Positions 1 to 5,986 are shown, counted from the first letter of the stretch. The stretch is DNA of 7,141 nt from Rhodobiaceae bacterium (GCA_002746275.1 NVWR01000002.1:187037-194177); one strand, 5' to 3'. The notes: generated by a model not told the origin, from the sequence alone. Numbers and translations: made by a program.

Positions 1-37
1 GCTTGCCATTCCGCGTCTCTCGTGAGAAAGAGCCCTC

Positions 38-562
38 ATGAAACGCTTATGCATTATGCGACACGCCAAGTCCGACTGGACTGATCCAGCCCGTGGCGAT
101 GCCGCGCGCAGCCTGAACGCGCGTGGCGTCAAGTCAGCGGATTTTCTGGCGGGTTATATTGTTGATCAAGGTTGGACGCCCGACCATGTGCTGTGCTCAA
201 CCGCTGTGCGCGCCCGCTCAACGGTGGCCCCGCTTGCGGAGCGCTTAGCAGACGCGTGTGATGTTGAATTTCGTGAAGACCTTTACATGGCGATGCCGGA
301 CACTTTGTTAGGTCTCATCCACGCGCAAAATGATGAGGATGAAACGATCCTCATCGTCGCACACAATCCTGGCCTGGAAATGCTGGCGGTCGACCTTGCC
401 GACACGCAGAGTGAAAACTTCACCGCGCGCATGGCCGATCATTTTCCCACCGGCGCGCTGGCGGTTTTTACTTTCGACGTTGAGAAATGGGCAGACATAA
501 AATCCGAAACAGGCCAGGTCCATTTTTATGGCAAGCCACGGGAATTGATGTCGGACGAGTAG
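38..562 (+). CDS. SixA-like phosphohistidine phosphatase (histidine phosphatase superfamily)
   Basis: This 174-residue cytosolic protein belongs to the histidine phosphatase (phosphoglycerate mutase-like) superfamily, SixA branch. It begins with the branch signature RHAKSDW (residues 8-14), where His9 would be the phospho-accepting histidine. Arg58 in the CSTAVRARST stretch and His109 in AHNPGLEML complete the expected Arg/His pocket, and SLNARG (25-30) matches the usual 'L-x-x-RG' turn. Escherichia coli SixA, about 160 residues, dephosphorylates phosphohistidine on phosphotransfer proteins; here the substrate is unknown. Removing a phosphate from an Hpt or PTS protein would fit, but that is inference. 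The start is supported by a purine-rich GAGAAAGAG 6 bases before the ATG. The gene converges with the substrate-binding protein gene, with one base between the two stop codons, so no terminator separates them. Family assignment is secure; the symbol is withheld because many alphaproteobacteria carry several such paralogues. Confidence 0.9.
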   Translation: MKRLCIMRHAKSDWTDPARGDAARSLNARGVKSADFLAGYIVDQGWTPDHVLCSTAVRARSTVAPLAERLADACDVEFREDLYMAMPDTLLGLIHAQNDEDETILIVAHNPGLEMLAVDLADTQSENFTARMADHFPTGALAVFTFDVEKWADIKSETGQVHFYGKPRELMSDE

Positions 563-563
563 G

Positions 564-1538
564 CTAATAGATGCTGTCGACGAAATAATGCTGCGACAGC
601 CGTGCATGCGTTCCATCTGCAACCATCTGCTCTAGCGCCTGATTGATCCCTGCGAGAAGTGCCCCATCCCCTGCCCGCACAGCAATGCCGATGCCCTGAC
701 CGAAGAAAACCCGGTCGCTTACCGGTTCGCCCACTACCGCGCAACAGGCCCTTGCTTTGAGCCACCTCAATGCTGCTGCGTTGTCGCCGAATGCGCTCTC
801 GACCTTGCCTGCCTCAACCATTGCCAGAGCCTCGCCAAATGTTTGCGTATAGACCCGTTCAATGTTCGGGTAAGCACTTGCCAGGTAGGCCGAATGAACC
901 GTATCGCGCTGTACCGCAATTTGTGTTCCGGATAGAGGAAAATTTTCGCCCGCTAAAAGCGCGGTATCTGCTGGTCCGACAAAGCGCCCGTGCGACCCAT
1001 AGTAGGGATCAGAGAACAGTATCCCGCCAGGTGCCACGCTGGGAATTTGGATCGATGAGACAAGGATGTCGACCTCCTGATTGATCAGTGCTGACTGCAA
1101 ACTGCTCCAGGTGCGTATTTCAATTATGCATTCCCTGGTCAGCCGCGCGCAAAGCTCCACTGCGATGTCGATATCGAAGCCTGCTGGTTCACCTTTGTCA
1201 TTCTGAAAATTGAAAGGTGCAAAATCCCCCTCAGTCGCAATTCGTAAAATGCGGGGCGGGGCAATTATCTCAGCTTCGGGCTGATCTACATTTGTGGTGA
1301 GGCGCGGTGCCTGCAAGGGCAAGGGAACCCCCACGCCATCGTTTTGCACCACGGCAACTTCCTCGGGCAGCATCTCCTCAGGAGGTTGGTTGCTGGCATC
1401 CGGACCGACGTCAGCGCCCGGCTCAGAAGGAGCTAAGGCGGAACGAGACATAGGAAGAGGGGTGCCTTCAAGAACGATTGCCACCGCACCGCTCAAAAGC
1501 ACAACTGCCACGAGATTAATTAAGAAAAGCCACCGCAT
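564..1538 (-). CDS. Orphan periplasmic substrate-binding protein (SBP_bac_3 type) with N-terminal anchor and Pro-rich linker
   Basis: The 324-residue product has a hydrophobic N-terminal segment (about residues 4-23) that may be a signal peptide or an uncleaved anchor. A low-complexity linker rich in Pro, Glu and Ala follows (about 24-95), then a family 3 extracellular solute-binding domain (98-322). Supporting motifs are LRIATEGDFAPFNF (98-111), GFDIDIAVELCARL (120-133), FSDPYY (175-180) and AFGDNAAAL (249-257). Family members capture amino acids or related small molecules for ABC importers, or act as sensors. No permease or ATPase gene lies nearby. The usual Arg of the 'SxxxTPxR' loop, which binds the ligand carboxylate in classic amino-acid binders, is absent: the loop reads SSIQIPSVAPGG (161-172). 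Asp252, the usual amino-group contact, is kept. Four cysteines (130, 137, 265, 266) could form disulfides. The start has no strong Shine-Dalgarno sequence but gives a sensible export signal. The gene is divergent from the glycosyltransferase gene. Confidence 0.85.
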   Translation of the reverse strand: MRWLFLINLVAVVLLSGAVAIVLEGTPLPMSRSALAPSEPGADVGPDASNQPPEEMLPEEVAVVQNDGVGVPLPLQAPRLTTNVDQPEAEIIAPPRILRIATEGDFAPFNFQNDKGEPAGFDIDIAVELCARLTRECIIEIRTWSSLQSALINQEVDILVSSIQIPSVAPGGILFSDPYYGSHGRFVGPADTALLAGENFPLSGTQIAVQRDTVHSAYLASAYPNIERVYTQTFGEALAMVEAGKVESAFGDNAAALRWLKARACCAVVGEPVSDRVFFGQGIGIAVRAGDGALLAGINQALEQMVADGTHARLSQHYFVDSIY

Positions 1539-1648
1539 GGCCGGAGAATGGCGAAGGGGGCGGCGCCGGTCCAGTTCGACTTTGCCATGGAACGCAATTC
1601 TTACGGGTAACCTTAAGGCGACCGCCCCTGCAACCTACGGGTGTATAA

Positions 1649-1677
1649 AATACAAACCTTGTCCAAACCCTTGTATT
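1649..1677. promoter_or_regulatory. Candidate operator: 7-bp inverted repeat in the divergent intergenic region
   Basis: AATACAA (1649-1655) and TTGTATT (1671-1677) are exact reverse complements separated by 15 bases, so the arm centres are 22 bases apart, about two helical turns. The repeat lies in the AT-rich part of the 202-base region between the divergent binding-protein and glycosyltransferase genes. That is where a dimeric regulator controlling one or both would bind. A TATACA-like -10 lies beside the left arm on the minus strand, but no convincing -35 was found for either direction. A 7-bp repeat in AT-rich DNA can arise by chance. Confidence 0.3.
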
Positions 1678-1740
1678 GCAAATAGAACTCATGTTTTTAC
1701 CATAAAACAACTGATTTATTATGGTGAAAGCAGGCATTGC

Positions 1741-3729
1741 ATGGGCCTTCCGGGTGACGAGGATGACCGCGACAAAGCTCCCCCTCTCGAACCGCCTGTA
1801 GAAGGGTTTGAAGAAGCCTCCTCCCCCTTCCGCACTCAAAACCTCCCCATCGGTCAACATCTTCTGCAAACCGGGCTGATGGACCAGAAGGTGCTTTCGC
1901 AGGCTCTTTCAAGGCAGTCTCGCTCCGGCCTTCGGCTAGGCGAAGACCTTATCGGACACGGCGAAATTCGTCCGTTTGATTTTTACCGCGCCCTTGCCAA
2001 CCAACATGCACAACCGTTCGCCAACCTGCTGACGGTGCCGCCCAATTCGGATTTACTGGAAGAAGAAGACATTGATTTTTATCTGAGAGAGCAATGTGTG
2101 CCCTGGCGGCTTCACAATGGCACTCTCTCCTTCGCTGCGGTCGATACCCAAAAGGCTGCCGCCCGGTTGAGAGAGAAAACCAGTGTGCCTTTTCTTCTCT
2201 ATCAAACCTCACCGTTCGATATACTCAAGACAGTGCAATCCAGATTTTCTCCGGTCCTCACACGTATTGCGCAAAATAAATTGCGCGAGAAAAATTCGGC
2301 GTCGTCGGCGCATTCCCTACTTTCCCTAAAAGAGAAACTTGTCCTCCTTTTTCTATTGGCATGCCTGTCTGCGGCTACCATCCAATTTCCTGTGCCTGCC
2401 TTCTTGCTTCTGAACTTCACAACCGGCTTTGCGTTCATCGCGCTGGCAGCTCTCCGTCTGCTGTCCATTCAGGTCGCGCGCCAACGTGAAACCGGCGTAC
2501 CCGTGCCACAGACATCCCGGACGGACAAGGAGCTTCCGCTCTACACAATCATGATTCCTCTGCTTCGCGAAACAGCTGTGCTGCCCATTCTCGTCGATGC
2601 CTTACAGAGGCTGGATTATCCGCCTGCCAAACTCGACATAAAGCTGGTGCTGGAAGAGACAGACACCCAGACCATCGAAGCCGCTCGACACCTAAAATTG
2701 CCCGGCAATTTCGAACTGATACTCGTGCCCCCATCCTTTCCCACAACCAAGCCCAAGGCCTGCAATTACGCACTTGCTTTTGCCCGAGGCGAGTTTCTGG
2801 TCGTGTATGATGCTGAAGATATTCCCGGGCCGGCCCAATTGCGTGAGGCGGTGGAGGCTTTTGATCGGCATGGTCCAGCGCTTGCCTGTGCTCAGGCTCC
2901 TCTCGCGTATTATAATTGGGAGGAGAACTGGCTGACCCGACAATTCGCCATGGAATATGCGGCGATTTTCGACCTCTTGCTCCCAGCTCTCGCCGAGCGC
3001 CGATCCCCCTTCCCACTAGGGGGAACCTCCACACATTTCCGCACGTCCACGTTGCGCAAGATCGGCGCGTGGGACGCCTACAACGTCACCGAGGACGCCG
3101 ACCTTGGCATCCGGCTGCACGAGGCCGGATATGAGACATGTGTTCTTGCAACACCGACTTTGGAGGAGGCGAACTGCGAACTGGCCAGTTGGACCCGCCA
3201 ACGCACCCGGTGGCTCAAAGGATGGATGCAGACCTACATTGTCAGAATGCGCCACCCTCGTGACACCCTTTCCCAACTTGGTCTGAGAGGGTTTTTGATC
3301 TTTCAGATTGTTATCGGTGCGTTTCTTCTGTCAGCACTGGCACATCCGCTTTTCTATGTTGCTGCTGTTTTGCTTCCCGCTTTCGGCGCAGACACATCGA
3401 CCGTGGGGCAACTATTGTTGCTGCTGTTCAATGTCGCGGTCTTGTTGGTCGGCTTCGGCGCAGCAATTCTGGCCGGACTTGCCGGCGCAAAAGCGCGCGG
3501 GCTCAAAGGACTTGGTGTTTACGCCTTAACGACCCCGCTTTACTGGCTCTTCATCTCGTTCAGTGCCTACAGAGCGCTGTTTCAGCTTTTTACCAAACCA
3601 CACCACTGGGAGAAGACCGTCCACGGGGTGAGCAACATGGTGCCTGCTTATCTAGCACGCGCACAACACTGGCGGATGTCACGCAACCGGTCGTCTACAT
3701 CATCCGTTAACCGGTTCCCTAAACCGTGA
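1741..3729 (+). CDS. Membrane glycosyltransferase family 2 with N-terminal MshEN (GspE-N-like) c-di-GMP-binding-type domain
   Basis: This 662-residue inner-membrane protein probably polymerises or exports a polysaccharide. Residues 35-88 contain two tandem MshEN-like motifs: LPIGQHLL...ALSRQ (35-59) and RLGEDLIGHGEI...ALANQ (64-88). The rest of a GspE-N-like domain extends to about residue 185. Two membrane segments (about 200-242) precede a GT2 domain (about 265-500) with the processive-synthase motifs EETD in the first strand region, DAED (357-360), TED (450-452) and QRTRW (487-491). Several further membrane segments (about 515-617) and a PHHWEKT motif (620-626) follow. BcsA-type synthases use these aspartates to bind UDP-sugar and metal, and QxxRW to hold the acceptor chain. 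E. coli NfrB, as recalled, pairs a GT2 domain with a c-di-GMP-binding MshEN domain, but at the other end of the protein. The open frame extends upstream to 1294, but that part lies antisense to the binding-protein gene and does not look coding. ATG 1741 has a partial AGG ribosome site 6 bases upstream. The sugar product is unknown. Confidence 0.88.
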   Translation: MGLPGDEDDRDKAPPLEPPVEGFEEASSPFRTQNLPIGQHLLQTGLMDQKVLSQALSRQSRSGLRLGEDLIGHGEIRPFDFYRALANQHAQPFANLLTVPPNSDLLEEEDIDFYLREQCVPWRLHNGTLSFAAVDTQKAAARLREKTSVPFLLYQTSPFDILKTVQSRFSPVLTRIAQNKLREKNSASSAHSLLSLKEKLVLLFLLACLSAATIQFPVPAFLLLNFTTGFAFIALAALRLLSIQVARQRETGVPVPQTSRTDKELPLYTIMIPLLRETAVLPILVDALQRLDYPPAKLDIKLVLEETDTQTIEAARHLKLPGNFELILVPPSFPTTKPKACNYALAFARGEFLVVYDAEDIPGPAQLREAVEAFDRHGPALACAQAPLAYYNWEENWLTRQFAMEYAAIFDLLLPALAERRSPFPLGGTSTHFRTSTLRKIGAWDAYNVTEDADLGIRLHEAGYETCVLATPTLEEANCELASWTRQRTRWLKGWMQTYIVRMRHPRDTLSQLGLRGFLIFQIVIGAFLLSALAHPLFYVAAVLLPAFGADTSTVGQLLLLLFNVAVLLVGFGAAILAGLAGAKARGLKGLGVYALTTPLYWLFISFSAYRALFQLFTKPHHWEKTVHGVSNMVPAYLARAQHWRMSRNRSSTSSVNRFPKP

Positions 3730-3777
3730 CTTAACATTTCAACAGCTATGCTCACATCGCGGGTGGCTCTGCTTCTA

Positions 3778-3799
3778 TGCACTCAAAGGGTGAAGTGCA
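3778..3799 (+). promoter_or_regulatory. Leader hairpin abutting the ribosome-binding site of the first receiver gene
   Basis: TGCACT (3778-3783) and AGTGCA (3794-3799) are perfect inverted arms. With one bulged A they can be drawn as TGCAC-TCA paired to TGA-(A)-GTGCA around an AAGGG loop. The 3' arm ends on the first base of AAAGG (3799-3803), the likely Shine-Dalgarno sequence for ATG 3811. The hairpin could tune translation of this receiver, or simply be a DNA-binding palindrome. No homologue comparison was possible. Confidence 0.3.
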
Positions 3800-3810
3800 A
3801 AGGCAACTTT

Positions 3811-4317
3811 ATGGCTGTCACTCCGGATGATTTCGATCTTTCGACCCTGTCTTTTTTGATCGTCGACGACAATCAACACATGGTGTCCATACTGCGCGAA
3901 GTGTTGCGCGCATTTGGGGTAACAAAGACCCATACGGCGCGCGATGCGGCTGACGCACTTGAATTAGCCCAAACCGTTCCCATCGACATCGCTATCGTCG
4001 ATTACCTGATGGACCCCCTTGATGGGCTTGATTTCATCCGCCTGATCCGCACAGCCACAGACAGTCCCAATGCGCGCCTCCCGATTATCCTGCTCACCGC
4101 CTACACCGAAAGCTTTCGGGTTAGAGAGGCCAGAGATGCCGGCGCAACAGACGTGGTGAGAAAACCGATCTCTGCAGAGTTTCTGTATAAACGCATTCAG
4201 TCCCTGCTCAAGAACAACCGGGACTTTATCACCAACCGGTCCTTTGTCGGCCCAGACCGCAGGCGGAGACACGACGTGGAGTATTCCGGGTCAGAACGAC
4301 GCACATCTTCAGAATAG
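3811..4317 (+). CDS. Single-domain response regulator (CheY/DivK-like receiver) with basic C-terminal tail
   Basis: The 168-residue product is one receiver domain (about 13-130) plus a short tail. All signature residues are visible: the acidic pair Asp19-Asp20 in FLIVDDN, the phospho-acceptor Asp64 in IVDYLMDP, switch Thr96 in ILLTAY and Lys118 in VRKPIS. It should accept phosphate from a histidine kinase or phosphotransferase. No output domain is present, so it would signal by protein contact. The tail carries FVGPDRRRRHD and ends ERRTSSE; the same pattern recurs in the next gene. I chose ATG 3811 over the upstream ATG 3748 for two reasons. AAAGG lies 7 bases before it, and the resulting N-terminus (DLSTLSFLI) aligns with the paralogue (DLTKLTFLI), whereas the 21 extra residues resemble nothing in the pair. 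It follows the glycosyltransferase gene by 81 bases on the same strand, so an operon is plausible. Confidence 0.9.
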   Translation: MAVTPDDFDLSTLSFLIVDDNQHMVSILREVLRAFGVTKTHTARDAADALELAQTVPIDIAIVDYLMDPLDGLDFIRLIRTATDSPNARLPIILLTAYTESFRVREARDAGATDVVRKPISAEFLYKRIQSLLKNNRDFITNRSFVGPDRRRRHDVEYSGSERRTSSE

Positions 4318-4399
4318 GGGCGCATGGCCCTAACTTCTCGGTAATTTTTTACCTCTAACCTCGCAAGTTCGTCCCTTTCAGACTTGTGCAACCCCCGGC

Positions 4400-4894
4400 A
4401 TGCCTATGGATAATGTAGACCTCACCAAGCTGACTTTCCTGATTGCGGAAGACAACAGCTTTATGCTGTCGCAACTTCGTCAGCAATTGCGGGGTATTGG
4501 CACAGGTGCTTTGTTCGAAGCGCAGGATGGGGAAGAGGCTTTCGCTCTCCTGTGCGCGAAGAAGCCCAACTTTGTCATCATTGACAGCGAGATGGAGCCG
4601 GTCAGTGGACTGGCATTCGTCCGGCAAGCACGCACCTCGAAAGACAATCCCAATCCTCAAGTGCCGATCATTGTCCTTGTCGCGACCCCGAGTGCCGCCA
4701 AGCTTACGGAAGCTCGCGACGTCGGCGCAACAGAAATTCTGACCAAGCCCGTGTCGGTAAAACTGCTCACTGGTCGCATTCAGCACATTCTGAAAAATCA
4801 GCGACAGTTTATTCATGAGGGGAGTTTCGCTGGCCCGGATCGCCGCCGCAAACTGATCGACGGTGCCGTCAAAACAGAACGGCGACACCCATAA
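4400..4894 (+). CDS. Paralogous single-domain response regulator with atypical switch residue
   Basis: This 164-residue receiver protein is a paralogue of the preceding gene product, and the two align without gaps through the core. It keeps the acidic pair Glu17-Asp18 in FLIAEDN, the phospho-acceptor Asp62 in IIDSEMEP and Lys116 in TKPVS. In the gapless alignment of VPIIVLVAT with LPIILLTAY, however, the conserved switch Thr/Ser is Val94. Phosphorylation may therefore not trigger the usual conformational change, or may use Thr96 two residues later. The tail repeats the pattern of the first receiver: FAGPDRRRK, then ERRHP. There is no output domain. ATG 4400 and ATG 4406 are both possible starts and neither has a recognisable Shine-Dalgarno sequence (the bases before are ACCCCCGGC), which suggests weak or coupled translation. 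It probably arose by tandem duplication and may be cotranscribed with the first receiver, 82 bases upstream. Confidence 0.88.
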   Translation: MPMDNVDLTKLTFLIAEDNSFMLSQLRQQLRGIGTGALFEAQDGEEAFALLCAKKPNFVIIDSEMEPVSGLAFVRQARTSKDNPNPQVPIIVLVATPSAAKLTEARDVGATEILTKPVSVKLLTGRIQHILKNQRQFIHEGSFAGPDRRRKLIDGAVKTERRHP

Positions 4895-4897
4895 GGT

Positions 4898-4919
4898 GCC
4901 GCCGGTCAAATGAGGCGGC
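4898..4919. terminator. GC-rich hairpin between convergent genes, possible bidirectional terminator
   Basis: GCCGCC (4898-4903) and GGCGGC (4914-4919) form a 6-bp stem with a 10-base loop directly after the stop codon of the second receiver, in the 47-base gap before the convergent MAPEG gene. Competing pairings exist, for example AGGC with GCCT just to the right. No T-run follows on either strand, so intrinsic termination is uncertain. Position is the main support. Confidence 0.3.
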
Positions 4920-4941
4920 TAAAGCCTACCTCACTCGTGGG

Positions 4942-5361
4942 CTAGGATAGAGCCAACAAGTTGCGCACAGCCAACGCCATGAGCACAATGGCTGAAAGCG
5001 AGAACACGGCAAATCGCGCCACAACAATGTTCACTGTGTTCTGGATCAAAGAATGAACAATCCGCAGACCCACATAGCTCCAGGCAAGGGCAATATTGAT
5101 GGGGTCCACTGCGCCCGCCAGATGCGTGTAGATCACCAGCGCATAAAAAATGGTCGGCTGTTCGTGCAGATGGTTGTAATTGTCGGCAACACGTTGAACT
5201 TGTGATGGCAAGAGCTTGGCCAGTGCGCCAGGATGTTGCGCATCCTGCGGGTCAACCTTCGCCGCCGTCATGGCCGGCATCCGCCGAGCATACATCCAAA
5301 TCCAGATAACAAGCGTCCAACTCACCAGCACCAAAATCGGTGTAAGAATTGTCTCTCCCAT
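4942..5361 (-). CDS. MAPEG family membrane protein
   Basis: The 139-residue product is an integral membrane protein with about four hydrophobic segments (roughly 5-24, 68-84, 88-108 and 112-137). Between the first and second lie the family's characteristic residues, here RVADNYNHLHEQPTIFYALV (57-76). The segment WSYVGLRIVHSLIQ (94-107) is the second recognisable family region. MAPEG proteins in animals act in eicosanoid and glutathione metabolism. Bacterial members of this length are common in alphaproteobacteria and mostly uncharacterised, so no substrate is proposed. The start at 5361 is preferred to the in-frame ATG at 5376 because a strong GAAGGGGAGA ribosome site lies just upstream of it, and the upstream ATG would place that site inside the coding region. 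It converges with the receiver genes and appears to be a single-gene unit. Confidence 0.88.
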   Translation of the reverse strand: MGETILTPILVLVSWTLVIWIWMYARRMPAMTAAKVDPQDAQHPGALAKLLPSQVQRVADNYNHLHEQPTIFYALVIYTHLAGAVDPINIALAWSYVGLRIVHSLIQNTVNIVVARFAVFSLSAIVLMALAVRNLLALS

Positions 5362-5588
5362 AGGTCTCCCCTTCAAGTTCAGTATCGACTGGCCAGACTA
5401 TAGCCAGCGCACCCAGCTCCTCAAAGGCACTTTGCGCCCACCGCAGCGCCAATCCCCTGTCGCCCCTTTTTTGCCCAAGGACCCACCAACTAGCGAATAA
5501 GTGCAGAAAACGTCATAAATCGCGTATTAGTTGCATTTCAAGTGTCCCTAGCGGAATATCAGGGTTCATACCGTTCAGGAGAATCGAA

Positions 5589-5825
5589 ATGGTCGACATT
5601 GCAAGCGCCCAAAATGTTGTGAAACAAGCCATTGAGATCGCTCGTGAAATTGATGACGTTGGGGCTGATATCGACACAGCAGATCTTCATGCGAAAATCA
5701 GCCAGATATCGTCGATGCTTGCCACAACCAAAATCAATCTTGCCGAAATCAAAAGCACACACGATGCTCAGCAGCGCGAAATTGATCGACTGACGACGGC
5801 TTTAGAGGGTGGGAAAAACCCGTAG
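5589..5825 (+). CDS. Small helical/coiled-coil hypothetical protein
   Basis: I do not recognise this 78-residue protein by name. It is soluble, has no cysteine, tryptophan or tyrosine, and is predicted by eye to be almost entirely helical: a first amphipathic helix (about 4-22), an acidic connector (IDDVGADIDTAD, 21-32) and a second heptad-like helix (about 33-72) ending EGGKNP. The layout resembles the N-terminal part of small phage and chromosomal proteins that read 'I..A..IAK...D.......K..ELQ..L...Q..L...' and then continue into a zinc ribbon. That ribbon is missing here, and the resemblance is from memory only. A clear AGGAGA (5578-5583) 5 bases before the ATG makes translation likely. 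It stands alone between a divergent MAPEG gene and an oppositely oriented tRNA gene. Confidence 0.7.
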   Translation: MVDIASAQNVVKQAIEIAREIDDVGADIDTADLHAKISQISSMLATTKINLAEIKSTHDAQQREIDRLTTALEGGKNP

Positions 5826-5843
5826 CGCATTCCGCCTTCTGTT

Positions 5844-5866
5844 CAGCACAGAGAACATGAGTGCTG
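5844..5866. terminator. Hairpin downstream of the small helical protein gene
   Basis: CAGCAC (5844-5849) and GTGCTG (5861-5866) can pair around an 11-base loop, extendable by one G-T pair. It lies 18 bases after the stop of the small protein gene and also 3' of the tRNA-Gly gene on the other strand, so it could serve either transcript. There is no U-tract on either side, which makes intrinsic termination doubtful. Confidence 0.22.
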
Positions 5867-5901
5867 GTCTGGTGTTATGCTGTCTTGATGTCAGGGAATA
5901 T

Positions 5902-5975
5902 TGGAGCGGGTGAGGAGAATCGAACTCCCGTCTTAAGCTTGGGAAGCTTCCACTCTACCATTGAGCTACACCCGC
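5902..5975 (-). tRNA. tRNA-Gly, anticodon CCC
   Basis: The minus strand folds into a complete 74-base cloverleaf. The acceptor arms are GCGGGTG and CACCCGC followed by T and an encoded CCA. The D arm is GCTC-AATGGTA-GAGT, the anticodon arm GAAGC-TTCCCAA-GCTTA, the variable loop has 4 bases, and the T arm is GGGAG-TTCGATT-CTCCT. In the seven-base anticodon loop, T33 is followed by CCC (plus-strand 5941-5943), so it reads GGG codons. The sequence closely resembles E. coli glyU, the tRNA-Gly(CCC), recalled from memory. The outermost anticodon-stem pair is G-A (plus positions 5950 and 5934) instead of Watson-Crick; the other stems pair with only G-U exceptions. No integrated element is seen at its 3' end. 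Confidence 0.96.
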
Positions 5976-5986
5976 CTGCCTCCTTT

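Noticed and set aside
1..25. Possible last codons of an upstream gene ending with TGA at 23-25.
   Set aside because: Only about seven codons are visible and all short frames look alike at this length, so nothing supports coding.
1294..1740. N-terminal extension of the glycosyltransferase frame, including an ATG at 1537.
   Set aside because: The stretch is antisense to the substrate-binding protein gene and then passes through the intergenic region; it shows no domain and has no ribosome site. The MshEN-like domain begins only after ATG 1741.
3712..3726. CGGTT/AACCG hairpin around the stop region of the glycosyltransferase gene.
   Set aside because: It lies inside the last codons, has only five pairs and lacks a T-run, so termination is not supported.
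3748..3810. Upstream start for the first receiver gene.
   Set aside because: The 21 extra residues are unlike the paralogue's N-terminus and would bury the AAAGG ribosome site that precedes ATG 3811.
4340..4353. GGTAA-TTTT-TTACC hairpin between the two receiver genes.
   Set aside because: The five-pair AU-rich stem is too weak to call a terminator, and no T-run follows it.
5216..5500. Open frame on the plus strand across the MAPEG start region.
   Set aside because: It is largely antisense to the MAPEG coding region, has no ribosome site and resembles no known protein.
5531..5560. TTGCAT and AATATC as a promoter for the small helical protein gene.
   Set aside because: Spacing of 18 is acceptable, but the -10 match is poor, so the call would be arbitrary.
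5826..5901. Search for an att site or duplicated tRNA 3' end next to tRNA-Gly.
   Set aside because: No second copy of the tRNA 3' sequence and no integrase gene were seen in the window.
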